Assembly: GCF_902859695.1 (NCBI RefSeq)
Contig: NZ_CADIJL010000042.1
Span: 1-50,904, forward strand
Origin: Achromobacter ruhlandii
GTDB lineage: Bacteria; Pseudomonadota; Gammaproteobacteria; Burkholderiales; Burkholderiaceae_B
Length of the DNA: 50,904 nt
Reading direction: 5' to 3'
Below, piece by piece: positions 8,372 to 17,039 of this stretch (positions within the stretch are counted from its first letter, which is position 1; each line of letters opens with the position of its first letter). Position numbers and translations under genes: made by a program. The notes beneath the pieces are model-generated. The model did not search any database. It was given only the letters and a program-made list of their open reading frames with translations, and was not told the DNA's origin.

Positions 8372-9274
8372 TCAGTAGCCCAGGGCTGAAAGATCCGCCA
8401 GTGTCTGGCGGGTGATGGCAAGGGTGCGTTCGCGTTCGGTGCCGGCCAGGTCCAGGCGCGGCGGCTTGACGGTTTCGGCGCTGCCGGTGATCAGGTGCTC
8501 GGCCAGCTTGATGTGCTGCACCAGCTTGACCACCGTGTCCAGGTGGAACAGCGGCGTCAGCGCCGCGTACAGCTTGCGGGCGCGCTTGAAGTCGCCTTCG
8601 ACCGCCAGCCGCAGCAGGTCCACCGACGCTTTCGGCACGGCGTTGGCCATGCCCGAGACCCAGGCGGTGACGCCCAGCGCGGCGCTTTCCAGCACCAGGT
8701 CGTCGACGCCGCAGACCACCGCCAGGCGGTCGCCGAAGCGCGTGATCAGGTCGGTCACCCGGGTGGTGTCGTAGGATTCCTCCTTGATGGCGACGATGGT
8801 CGGCTCCTCCAGCAACTGCGCCACCAGGTCCGGCGTCAGGTCGACGCCGTAGCCGCGCGGGTTGTTGTACAGCAGGATCGGCAGGGGGCTGGCCTGCGCC
8901 ACGCTGCGATAGAACGCCACCGTTTCGCGCTCGTCCGACTTGTACGTCAGGCCGGGGAATACCATCAGCCCATCGACGCCGATCTGCGCCGCCTGGCGCG
9001 CGAAGGCCGCGGCGCGCGCGGTGCCGGTCTCGGCCACGCCCGACACCACCGGCACGCGGCCGCGCACGGTCTCGACCGCGATGCGCAGCACCTCCAGCTT
9101 TTCGTCGGGCGCGAGCTGGGCGTTTTCGCCCACCATGCCCATCATCACCACGCCGCCCACGCCGTTGGCGATCAGGCGCTCCAAGCCCTGGCGGATGGCG
9201 TCCGCGTCCAGCGAGAAATCGGGCTTCAGTTTGGTGGTGACCGCGGGAAATACGCCTTGCCATTGAATGCTCAT
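8372..9274 (-). CDS. DapA/NanA-family class I lyase
   Basis: A 300-residue TIM-barrel enzyme of the dihydrodipicolinate synthase/N-acetylneuraminate lyase family, which makes or breaks C-C bonds of 2-keto acids through a lysine Schiff base. The lysine is K164 (IVAIKEES) and the partner tyrosine is Y136 (LLYNNPRGYG). At the position of the G-T-T-G-E loop of true dihydrodipicolinate synthase it reads GMVGE, so the two threonines of the biosynthetic proton relay are replaced by Met-Val; lysine synthesis is therefore unlikely. With its own Bug receptor and GntR regulator it looks catabolic. Substrate unknown. Two palindromes lie upstream. Confidence 0.88.
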   Translation of the reverse strand: MSIQWQGVFPAVTTKLKPDFSLDADAIRQGLERLIANGVGGVVMMGMVGENAQLAPDEKLEVLRIAVETVRGRVPVVSGVAETGTARAAAFARQAAQIGVDGLMVFPGLTYKSDERETVAFYRSVAQASPLPILLYNNPRGYGVDLTPDLVAQLLEEPTIVAIKEESYDTTRVTDLITRFGDRLAVVCGVDDLVLESAALGVTAWVSGMANAVPKASVDLLRLAVEGDFKRARKLYAALTPLFHLDTVVKLVQHIKLAEHLITGSAETVKPPRLDLAGTERERTLAITRQTLADLSALGY

Positions 9275-9325
9275 GCTGCCGCTCCTGTTGCGTGATCCGC
9301 CCGGCTTGTATTGTCGGGCTATTGA

Positions 9326-9342
9326 TTGGATATTGGATCCAA
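9326..9342. promoter_or_regulatory. Candidate GntR operator, copy 1
   Basis: TTGGATATTGGATCCAA, 17 bp, differing at two central positions from the copy at 9411-9427. It is 52 bp upstream of the DapA-family gene, in AT-rich sequence that should contain its promoter. Confidence 0.6.
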
Positions 9343-9410
9343 AATAAAAAAGCCAGAAAAACGAGGCGCACGGCCTCGAACCATCGCCCCGGCAAGGGCG
9401 CGGATTTATG

Positions 9411-9427
9411 TTGGATCATGGATCCAA
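9411..9427. promoter_or_regulatory. Candidate GntR operator, copy 2
   Basis: TTGGATCATGGATCCAA is a perfect 7-bp inverted repeat with a 3-bp centre. Its TGGATCCAA-type core is common at FadR/VanR-type sites. It lies between the divergent DapA-family and GntR genes; the centre-to-centre distance to copy 1 is 85 bp, close to eight helical turns. Confidence 0.65.
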
Positions 9428-9551
9428 TATACTCACATTAAACGGGTTCCGGACACCGGCTGTCTCTCGGGGTTTTCCTGGGCGTGGGGCAGGTGGAGCG
9501 GATCCGCCGCCGTCCGGCGTCCGCCGGGCGGAATCCTCCACCGGATGTGAC

Positions 9552-10274
9552 GTGTCCCAGAATACCTCTCCCGCCAGCGCCACCCAACCCCGCGCCGCCG
9601 CCGGATCCGCCGGCCGCCTGGTGCGCAAGACCGCCGTCGACCTGGTGGTCGACGAATTGCGCGACCGCATCCTGTCCGGCGCGATCGCGCCGGGCTCCGC
9701 CCTGCGCCAGGAACTGCTGGCCGAGGAACTGGGGGTGAGCCGGCTGCCGGTGCGCGAGGCGATCCGCCAGCTCAGCGCCGAAGGCCTGGTGGACATGATC
9801 GCGCACCGCGGCGCCTACGTCTCGATGCTGTCGCGCGCCGAAGTGCAGGAGTTCTTCGACATCCGCCTGCGGCTGGAACCCTGGCTGCTGCGGCTGGCGG
9901 TCTCGCAACATACGCCCGACGAACTGGACGAGGCGGCGCGCATCGTGGCGCGGATGGACAGCGCCGAACCGCAGCAGTGGGGCCGCTTGAATTGGCAACT
10001 GCACGAGCTGCTGTACCGCGCGGCGCAGCGGCCGGCGGCGCTGGCCATGGTGCGCGCGCTGCATGAAAAATCCGAACGCTATTTCCGCTTCCAGATCGTC
10101 AACGCGCCGATCCGCCAGCAGGCCCACGACGAGCACAGCGCCCTGATCGCATTCTGTCGCCAGGGCCGCGCCGGCGAGGCCGAGGCGGCCCTGGAACACC
10201 ACATCGCCGAAGCCGCCGAGCAGATCCTGGCCATTGTCGATCATCTGCTGGATACGACGGCCGCGCCGGCCTGA
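9552..10274 (+). CDS. GntR-family regulator (FadR/VanR subfamily)
   Basis: A 240-residue regulator. The GTG at 9552 is the most sensible start: it leaves a short flexible leader before the winged helix, and upstream in-frame starts run into the operator region. The DNA-binding domain (about residues 25-90) has LRQELLAEELGVSRLPVREAI; the FCD effector domain follows with the histidines HELLY, DEHSALI and LEHHIAEA expected to hold a metal and an acid ligand. It is transcribed away from the DapA/Bug operon and flanked by two matching palindromes, so it is the probable regulator of that operon and of itself. Confidence 0.88.
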   Translation: MSQNTSPASATQPRAAAGSAGRLVRKTAVDLVVDELRDRILSGAIAPGSALRQELLAEELGVSRLPVREAIRQLSAEGLVDMIAHRGAYVSMLSRAEVQEFFDIRLRLEPWLLRLAVSQHTPDELDEAARIVARMDSAEPQQWGRLNWQLHELLYRAAQRPAALAMVRALHEKSERYFRFQIVNAPIRQQAHDEHSALIAFCRQGRAGEAEAALEHHIAEAAEQILAIVDHLLDTTAAPA

Positions 10275-10399
10275 GCGCCGATCGCCTGCCTCCCGTGATT
10301 GCGATGGCGGGGCGGCAATCGCGATGACAGGGGCGGGCGCCAGCAGGTCCGAAGATCGCCAGGCCATAGCGTGCCACGCGCCGGATTTCCGGCCTCGCC

Positions 10400-10436
10400 A
10401 AAAAAACGCCGGCCCGGAATGACTTCCAGCCGGCGT
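10400..10436 (-). terminator. Rho-independent terminator for the catB-Bug operon
   Basis: Read on the minus strand, ACGCCGGC and GCCGGCGT form a perfect 8-bp stem with a 15-base loop, followed by a run of seven T. It lies 50 bp beyond the Bug receptor stop at 10486. Confidence 0.8.
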
Positions 10437-10485
10437 TCGTGACGTTGCGGGTGTGCGCGACGCCCGGTTCGAGTCCGCGCGGGAC

Positions 10486-11472
10486 TCAGTTGATCTTGAT
10501 ATTGCGTTCCTTCACCAGCACCTTCCACTGCGCGGTTTCCTTGGCCAGGTAGTCACGAAGTTCGTCGGGCGTGCCGCCGATCGGTTCGGCGCCGATCGAG
10601 TCCAGCGTCGCCTTGACCTTGGGCTCGTTCAGGGCCTGGCGCATGGCCGCGTTCAGCTTGGCCACGACCTCGGGCGGCGTGCCGGCCGGCGCGAAGGCGG
10701 CGAACCAGGGCATCAGTTCGTAGCCGGGCAGGCCGCTTTCGGCCACGGTGGGCACGTTGGGCAGGGCGGCCGAGCGCTTGGCGGTGGTCACCGCCAATGC
10801 GCGCAGCTTGCCGGCCTCGATGTGCGGCTTGGCCGACGTCACGCTGTCGAACATGTAGTCCACCTGGCCGCCCAGCAGGTCGGCGATGGCCGGGCCGCTG
10901 CCCTTGTAGGGCACGTGCAGCATGTCGATCTTGGCCATGGACACGAACAGCTCGCCCGCCAGGTGGATCGAGGTGCCGACGCCGGCCGAGGCGTAGGTGT
11001 AGTGGTTGGGCTGCGCCTTGGCCTTGGATATCACTTCGTCCACGCTCTTCACATCGTTGCGCGCGGGGTTGGTGACCAGCACGTTCGGCACCACCGCCAG
11101 CAGCGAGATCGGCGCGAAGTCCTTGATCGGGTCGTAGTTCAGGTCGGCGTACAGCGCCGGGTTCACGGCCATGCCGTTGGCCACGATCAGGATGGTGTAG
11201 CCGTCCGGTTTGGAACGCGCCACGCTGGCCGCGCCAATGTTGCCGCCGGCGCCGGCGCGGTTCTCGACGATGAACGAGGTGTTCAGTTGCTTGCCCATCG
11301 ACTCGCCCAGGGTGCGGGCGATGCTGTCCATGGCGCCGCCCGGCGGGAACGGCACGATCCACTTGACCGGCCGGTCGGGATAGCCGTCGGCCATCGCGCC
11401 GCTGGCGGCGCCGAGCAGGGCCAGGCCCATGCAGGCCCGGGCGAGGTGTTTGAAAGCGTGGCGCAAAACCAT
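10486..11472 (-). CDS. Bug/TctC-family periplasmic solute receptor downstream of catB
   Basis: A 328-residue receptor with a signal peptide of about 28 residues ending AMA, then YPDRPVKWIVPFPPGGAMDS, NRAGAGGNIGA and HVPYKGSGPAIADLLGG, all Bug landmarks. It follows catB by 82 bp on the same strand and ends at a strong terminator, so the two probably form one transcript. Because Bug proteins bind small mono- and dicarboxylates, the natural guess is muconate, a muconolactone or an aromatic acid feeding the same pathway; this is inference from neighbourhood only. Confidence 0.92.
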   Translation of the reverse strand: MVLRHAFKHLARACMGLALLGAASGAMADGYPDRPVKWIVPFPPGGAMDSIARTLGESMGKQLNTSFIVENRAGAGGNIGAASVARSKPDGYTILIVANGMAVNPALYADLNYDPIKDFAPISLLAVVPNVLVTNPARNDVKSVDEVISKAKAQPNHYTYASAGVGTSIHLAGELFVSMAKIDMLHVPYKGSGPAIADLLGGQVDYMFDSVTSAKPHIEAGKLRALAVTTAKRSAALPNVPTVAESGLPGYELMPWFAAFAPAGTPPEVVAKLNAAMRQALNEPKVKATLDSIGAEPIGGTPDELRDYLAKETAQWKVLVKERNIKIN

Positions 11473-11554
11473 GTCGTGTCTCCGTGTGCTTGAATTATTT
11501 TTCCGCGCGCCGATGCGTGGCCGGCGCGCGGGAACAACCGTGGGGCAGGGCGCG

Positions 11555-12679
11555 TCAGCGGTCCCTGCGGTAGAAAGCCAGTTTGTCTTCGTCCAGTTCC
11601 AGGCCCAGGCCCGGGCCGGTGGGGATCACCATCTCGAAATCGGCGTAGCGCGGCGGGTTGGCGACGATGTCGTCCTTGAGCAGCAGCGGGCCGAACAGCT
11701 CGGTGCCCCACGACAGCCGCGGCAGGCAGGCAAAGCCATGCGCCGAGGCAATCGAGCCGACCGAGCCTTCCAGCATGGTGCCGCCGTACAGCGACATGCC
11801 GGCGGCGTCGCCGACGGCGGCGGTGCGCAGCATTTCGTGGATGCCGCCCGACTTGGCGATCTTCAGCGCCAGCACGTCGGCCGCGCCCAGGCGCGCGATG
11901 GCCAGCGCGTCCTCGGGGCCGTTGACGGCTTCGTCGGCCATGATGGGCACCACGAAGCGCGCCGCCAGCCGCGCCATGCCGGCCAGGTTGGCGCGCGGGA
12001 TGGGTTGTTCGATCAGGTCGACGCCGGCCGCTTCCAGACGCGCGATGGCGCCGGCCGCGTCGGCCTCGTTCCAGGCCTGGTTCACGTCCACCGTGACGCG
12101 GGCGCGCTCGCCCAGCGCCTGCTTGATGCGCGACACGTGGGCCACGTCGTCGGCCACGGCGCGGCGGCCGACCTTGAGCTTGAAGGTGTTATGGCGGCGG
12201 CTGGCGAGCAGCGATTCGGCTTCCTCGATGTCGCGCGCGGTGTCGCCGCTGGCCAGGGTCCACAGCACCGGCAGGCTGGCGCGCACGGCGCCGCCCAGCA
12301 GGGTCGAGACCGACACGCCCAGGCGCTTGCCCTGGGCATCGAGCAGCGCGCTTTCCAGCGCCGACTTGGCGAAGCGGTTGCCGCGCGCCACGGTTTCCAG
12401 GCGCCGCATGGCGGCGTGGATGTTGGCCGCGTCCAGCCCGGCCAGCGCCGGCGCCAGGTAGGTGTCGATGGCCAGCTTGATGCCTTCCGGGCTTTCCTCG
12501 CCGTACGACAGGCCGCCGATGGTGGTGGCCTCGCCGATGCCCTCGATGCCGTCGCTGCAGCGCAGGCGCACGATCACCAGCGTCTGGCGCTGCATCACGG
12601 CCATGGCGAGCTGGTGGGCGCGGATGGTCGGCAGATCCACCAGGATCGCCTCGACCGAGTTTATCGTTACCGGATTCAT
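11555..12679 (-). CDS. catB: Muconate cycloisomerase
   Basis: A 374-residue enolase-superfamily enzyme that closes cis,cis-muconate to (+)-muconolactone in the catechol branch of the beta-ketoadipate pathway. All hallmark residues stand where muconate lactonizing enzyme has them: K167 and K169 (FKLKVG), metal ligands D198 (VDVN), E224 (DLIEQP) and D249 (IMADE), and K273 (ALKIAKSGG). The N-terminus (LPTIRAHQLAM, then GIGEATTIGGLSYG) closely follows Pseudomonas CatB. It is divergent from a CatR/BenM-like regulator. catA and catC are absent from the window: the next gene downstream is a Bug receptor instead of muconolactone isomerase. Confidence 0.93.
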   Translation of the reverse strand: MNPVTINSVEAILVDLPTIRAHQLAMAVMQRQTLVIVRLRCSDGIEGIGEATTIGGLSYGEESPEGIKLAIDTYLAPALAGLDAANIHAAMRRLETVARGNRFAKSALESALLDAQGKRLGVSVSTLLGGAVRASLPVLWTLASGDTARDIEEAESLLASRRHNTFKLKVGRRAVADDVAHVSRIKQALGERARVTVDVNQAWNEADAAGAIARLEAAGVDLIEQPIPRANLAGMARLAARFVVPIMADEAVNGPEDALAIARLGAADVLALKIAKSGGIHEMLRTAAVGDAAGMSLYGGTMLEGSVGSIASAHGFACLPRLSWGTELFGPLLLKDDIVANPPRYADFEMVIPTGPGLGLELDEDKLAFYRRDR

Positions 12680-12745
12680 ACTTTCCAGAGCAGGTTCTTC
12701 AGGTGACGTGCAGTATCGCTTGCGTTAGATCGCCAAGTCCAAGAC

Positions 12746-12765
12746 TATATGGGTCTCCATTTATA
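12746..12765. promoter_or_regulatory. Candidate LysR box of the catB regulator
   Basis: TATATGGGTCTCCATTTATA has an ATGG/CCAT core and AT-rich arms with T-N11-A spacing, as expected for LysR-type sites. It lies 22-41 bp before the regulator start and about 70-85 bp upstream of catB, where it could serve both activation of catB and autoregulation. Confidence 0.4.
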
Positions 12766-12786
12766 CCTTCAGGGTTTGGATAAACC

Positions 12787-13671
12787 ATGGAACTCAGGCA
12801 CCTGCGCTACTTCCAGGCGGTGGCGCGCGAGGGCAGCTTCACCCGCGCCGCCGAAGCGCTGCACATGGCGCAGCCACCGCTCAGCCGCCAGATCCGCCAG
12901 ATGGAAGAGGAACTGGGCGTCGCGCTGTTCGAACGCACCACCCGCGCCCTGCGCCTGACCGAGGCCGGGCGCTTCCTGCTGGAACAGTCGCGGCTGCTGA
13001 CCGCGCGGCTGGACGAAGTGCTGGAGGGCACGCGCCGGCTGGGCCAGGCGCGGCGGCGCTGGTTCGGCATCGGCTTCGTGCCCTCGACGCTGTACGGCTT
13101 CGTGCCGGAGCTGATCCGGCAACTGCGCGGCGCCGACGCGCAGGTCGAGGTCGGCTTGATGGAGATGACCACGCTGCCGCAGCTGGAGGCGCTCAAGGCC
13201 GGCCGCATCGACCTGGGCATCGGCCGCATCCTGCTGGACGATCCGGCGATCGAGCGCCGCGTCCTGATGACCGAGCCGCTGATGGCCGCCGTGCCGCTGC
13301 GCCATCCGCTGGCCGGCTGCGACAGCGTCTCGGTCGACCGGCTGGCGCAGGAGCCGTTCGTGCTGTATCCGGCCCGGCCGCGGCCCAACTTCGCCGATCA
13401 TGTGCTGGATCTGTTCCGCGCCGCGGGCCACGCGCCGCAGGTCGCGCAGGAGGCCAACGAGCTGCAGACCGCCATCGGCCTGGTGGCGGCCGGCCTGGGG
13501 GTGACGGTGGTGCCGGCATCGGTGCAGCGCCTGCAACGGCGCGACGTGGCTCACGTGCGCATCGACGCCGAGGCCTTCGTGTCGCCGGTGATCGCCAGCT
13601 ATCGCAAGGACGACGCCTCGCCGTTCCTGGCGCAGGCGCTGGCCCTGGCGGCGCAATTGGCGAAGGGGTAA
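12787..13671 (+). CDS. LysR-type regulator, CatR/BenM-like
   Basis: A 294-residue LysR regulator. The winged-helix N-terminus (MELRHLRYFQAVAREGSFTR, then AQPPLSRQIRQMEEELG) and the effector domain, including FVLYPARPRPNFADHVLDLF and a GLVAAGLGVTVVPAS loop, follow Acinetobacter BenM/CatM closely; the KPNF-type segment belongs to the muconate-binding subgroup. Established BenM/CatR proteins respond to cis,cis-muconate. Transcribed divergently from catB with a 107-bp gap, it is almost surely the activator of catB and the following Bug gene. The name catR would fit but is not certain enough to assign. Confidence 0.9.
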   Translation: MELRHLRYFQAVAREGSFTRAAEALHMAQPPLSRQIRQMEEELGVALFERTTRALRLTEAGRFLLEQSRLLTARLDEVLEGTRRLGQARRRWFGIGFVPSTLYGFVPELIRQLRGADAQVEVGLMEMTTLPQLEALKAGRIDLGIGRILLDDPAIERRVLMTEPLMAAVPLRHPLAGCDSVSVDRLAQEPFVLYPARPRPNFADHVLDLFRAAGHAPQVAQEANELQTAIGLVAAGLGVTVVPASVQRLQRRDVAHVRIDAEAFVSPVIASYRKDDASPFLAQALALAAQLAKG

Positions 13672-13753
13672 CCAGCGGAGGCGGGCCGGTCGCGGCGGGT
13701 CGGCAAGGCGATCGGGCTGTCCGGGCTGAGGGATTTCGGCGGGCGCTGCCGCT

Positions 13754-16700
13754 TCAGGCCGGACCTGGCGGCTCGGCCGCGCCAGTGTCGTTTTCCAGGG
13801 GCACTTCGATGTGGCAGGCAATGCCGTCCTGCCGGAATGCCAGCGTGGTCTTGGCGGCCAGGGTGAACCCCAGCGCGTGCTCGATCAACTCGCGGCCATA
13901 ACCGCGGCGGCTGGCGTCGGGCGCCACCGGCAGGCCGGTTTCGACCCAGTCGAGCACCAGCACTTCCCGGCTGTCCTGGCGGGCCAGGCGCCATTGGATG
14001 TCCAGGCGCCCGGTGTCGTAGTTCAGGGCGCCATACTTGACCGCGTTGGTGGCCAGTTCATGGATGGCCAGCGCCAGCGTCTGGATCCGGTCCGCGCGTA
14101 GCGGCACGGGCGGACCGGCAAGCGAAATCTGGTGGCCGTTGCCGACGGCCTCCAGTTCACGGCGCATCATGTCGTGGAATTCGATGCGCTCGCCGCCGGT
14201 TTCTCCCAGCAGGCCCTGAACGCGATCCAGGGCGGCGAGCCGGGTGTCGAAGCGCTTGAAGGGTTCACCTTCGCCCAGCGTGCGCCGGGCCACGTTCTTG
14301 ACCAGCGCCAGCAGGTTGCGGGTGCGGTGCTGCAATTCGGAGATCAGGATGCGATGGCGCCGTTCGACGCGGGTGATCTGGGTGATGTCGATGAAGGTCA
14401 CGACCACGCCGTCCACCCGGCTGTCGCTGCCGCGGTAGGGCACCAGCCGCAACAGATAGTGCTTGCCGTCCAGCGTTCCGGCGATGCGCCGTTCGATCGG
14501 CTGATAGCGGTCGTAGACGTGCTGGATGTCACTGGCGAACGAGGGCAGGTCGAAACGGCTGGCCAGATCGGTGATCGGCCGGCCGCAGTCGCTGGGCAGG
14601 ATGTTGAACACGTCGCCGACCGCGGGGGTGAAGCTGCGGATGATCAGATCGTGGTCCAGGAACAGCGTGGCGATGGCGGTGCTTTCGAACAGGTTGTGCA
14701 GGTCGCTGTTGCTGCGGTCCAGCTCGTCGACCTTGCCATGCAATTCGCCATTGACCGTATGCAGCTCTTCATTGAGCGATACCAGTTCTTCCTTGGAGGC
14801 TTCCAGTTCCTCGTTGGTCGATTGCAGTTCCTCGTTGACGGACAGCAGTTCCTCGTTCGAGGATTTCAGCTCTTCCAGGGCGGTTTCATATTCCTCGATC
14901 ATCGATTGCAGGCGCTCGCGCGTGTCGCGCAGCTCGGTTTCCATGTGCTGGGCGGCGCCTTGCCGCAACGCATGCGCATGGACCTGGGCTTCTTCGCGCG
15001 TCAGGACCGGCCCCTGGTCGGTGAACAGCACCAGGTACAGCGGTTCCGTGTCGTGGCGGGCGGCCAGCGGCTCGACGGTCAGCGACACGCGCTGCACGCG
15101 GCCCTCGTCGTCCTCCACCGCGACGTCGCGGCGCACCGCCGGCATGCCGTTCTCGACCGCGGCGTGCAGCAGGGTGCGCAGATCCAGCCGCAGGCCCTTG
15201 CGCGCCAGCGTCAGGATCTGGCGTGTGGGCGCGCCGGCGGCCGCCTCCAGGTATTTGCCGGTGCGGCCCGAGTAATAGACGATGTCGCCGTCCCGATTGA
15301 CCAGCACGTGGGCGGGCGCATGCTGCGCCAGCACCTGGGCATCGACCGCCTGGCGCAGCGCGGCGGCGCCGGGTTGCGGGCGCGGAGGGCCCGCGCTGGG
15401 CTGGCCGCGGGACTGCAGGGATGCCAGCGGCAGCGCGGGCCGGGGCGGCGGGGCAATGTCGGCGCGGCGCTGGAAGATGCGGTGCCGTTTCTCGACCGGA
15501 CTGAACAGTTCGCTGAACTGGCTGACGTTCTCGGACATGCCCAGGAACAGGTAGCCGCCGGGCCGCAGCGAATAATGGAAGGTGGGAATGACCTGCTTCT
15601 GGATCTCGCCGCCGAAGTAGATCAGCAGGTTGCGGCAGGAAATCAGGTCGATGCGCGAGAACGGCGGGTCGCGCAGCACGTTGTGCGGCGAGAAGATGCA
15701 CAGTTCGCGCACCTGTTTGTTGACCACGTAGCCGTCGCCGTCGGCGACGAAATGGCGGTCGCGCCGCTCCTGCGGCATGCTGTCGAGCAACTGGCCGGGA
15801 TAGCGCGCGGCCCGGGCCACGGCCAGCGCGCGGTCGTCGATGTCGGTGGCGAACAGCTGGATCTGCGGCGTGGCCGCCATGCTGTCCATGTGTTCACGCA
15901 GCAGGATGGCCAGGGAATAGACTTCTTCGCCGGTGGCGCAGCCCGGCACCCAGATGCGCACCGATTCGGACGTGCCACGGTTTTCCAGCAGCTTCGGGAT
16001 GATCTGGCGCTGCAGCGACTCGAACGCCTGGGCATCGCGAAAGAAATTGGTCACGCTGATCAGCAGGTCCCGGAACAGCGCGCTGGCCTCCTGCGGGGAG
16101 ACTTTCAGGAACTCGACATAGGCCTCGAGGCTGCCGATCTGGTTCACGTGCATGCGCCGCTGCACGCGGCGCATGAAGGTCCTGTTCTTGTAGCCGCTGA
16201 AGTCATGGCCGACCCGCGCGCGCAGCAGATTGCTTATTTCGAGTCCGGCCGCATCCAGCCGCACCGCGCCGCTGGCCTGCGTCCCGGTCGTCGCGTCCGG
16301 CAGCGTGGGCAGGCCCTGGGCGAACTCCACCAGGCGTTTTCCCATCTCTTCGGCCGGCAAGGCGAAGTCGACCAGGCCGCTGGCGATGGCGCTGTCCGGC
16401 ATTTCCGGATTGCGCGGTCCATAGCCGTCGGCGGCCTGCGCCAACGTCAGGCCGCCGTGTTCCTTGATGGCCTTGATGCCCAGCGTGCCGTCGGAATTGC
16501 CGCCGGACAGGATCACGCCGGCGGCAAAATCGCCGCAATCACGCGCCAGCGCGGAAAAGAACAGGTCGATGGGCCTGCGTCCGGGCAGATCCGCGGGACG
16601 CTTGAGCACCCGCAGGCGGCGATGGCTCACGGACATGAGCGCATCGCGCGGCAGCACGTAGACGCTGTTGATCTCGATCTGCTGGTTGTCGACGGCGGTC

Positions 16701-16891
16701 AGCACCGGCAGCGAGGTGTAGCGCGAGACCACCTCGGACAGATGGCTTTCGCGCGAGGGGCTCAGATGCGTGACCACCACGAACGCCACGCCGGGCGCGG
16801 GCGGGATACCGCGGAAAAAGCCTTCCAGCGCCTCGACGCCGCCCGCGGACGCGCCTACCCCGACGATGGGGAATTCCGGTGTGAGGGTCAT
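13754..16891 (-). CDS. CheB-CheR-PAS-HWE histidine kinase fusion
   Basis: A 1045-residue cytosolic signalling protein. Order: CheB methylesterase (about 5-195; triad S15 in GASAGG, H42 in THLSPS, D134 in GGNSDG); CheR N-terminal and SAM-binding methyltransferase domains (about 215-475; GCATGEEVYS at 317-326, ATDID at 348-352, CRNLLIYF); a degenerate PAS (about 520-625); a long Glu-rich coiled coil (about 645-730); a PAS domain (about 730-840); and an HWE-family kinase with phospho-acceptor H855 (SELQHRTRN), N-box H944/N949 (AIHELATNAVKYG) and W982/E984 (DWVETG). No receiver domain is fused and no chemotaxis genes are nearby, so it probably signals through an unlinked response regulator, as HWE general-stress kinases do. 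It appears monocistronic. Confidence 0.92.
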   Translation of the reverse strand: MTLTPEFPIVGVGASAGGVEALEGFFRGIPPAPGVAFVVVTHLSPSRESHLSEVVSRYTSLPVLTAVDNQQIEINSVYVLPRDALMSVSHRRLRVLKRPADLPGRRPIDLFFSALARDCGDFAAGVILSGGNSDGTLGIKAIKEHGGLTLAQAADGYGPRNPEMPDSAIASGLVDFALPAEEMGKRLVEFAQGLPTLPDATTGTQASGAVRLDAAGLEISNLLRARVGHDFSGYKNRTFMRRVQRRMHVNQIGSLEAYVEFLKVSPQEASALFRDLLISVTNFFRDAQAFESLQRQIIPKLLENRGTSESVRIWVPGCATGEEVYSLAILLREHMDSMAATPQIQLFATDIDDRALAVARAARYPGQLLDSMPQERRDRHFVADGDGYVVNKQVRELCIFSPHNVLRDPPFSRIDLISCRNLLIYFGGEIQKQVIPTFHYSLRPGGYLFLGMSENVSQFSELFSPVEKRHRIFQRRADIAPPPRPALPLASLQSRGQPSAGPPRPQPGAAALRQAVDAQVLAQHAPAHVLVNRDGDIVYYSGRTGKYLEAAAGAPTRQILTLARKGLRLDLRTLLHAAVENGMPAVRRDVAVEDDEGRVQRVSLTVEPLAARHDTEPLYLVLFTDQGPVLTREEAQVHAHALRQGAAQHMETELRDTRERLQSMIEEYETALEELKSSNEELLSVNEELQSTNEELEASKEELVSLNEELHTVNGELHGKVDELDRSNSDLHNLFESTAIATLFLDHDLIIRSFTPAVGDVFNILPSDCGRPITDLASRFDLPSFASDIQHVYDRYQPIERRIAGTLDGKHYLLRLVPYRGSDSRVDGVVVTFIDITQITRVERRHRILISELQHRTRNLLALVKNVARRTLGEGEPFKRFDTRLAALDRVQGLLGETGGERIEFHDMMRRELEAVGNGHQISLAGPPVPLRADRIQTLALAIHELATNAVKYGALNYDTGRLDIQWRLARQDSREVLVLDWVETGLPVAPDASRRGYGRELIEHALGFTLAAKTTLAFRQDGIACHIEVPLENDTGAAEPPGPA

Positions 16892-17039
16892 GGTTGTGCG
16901 CGCCGGCCGTACCGGGCGGATGAGAGAGGTGGCAGCATCATGCCGACAGTAACACGGGCGTGCGCCTTTTGTGCTTCCCCCAATCCGCGCCGTTGTGTTC
17001 CCGGTTTCCTGTCCATGGCCCTGGACCCAAGGGGGCGGC

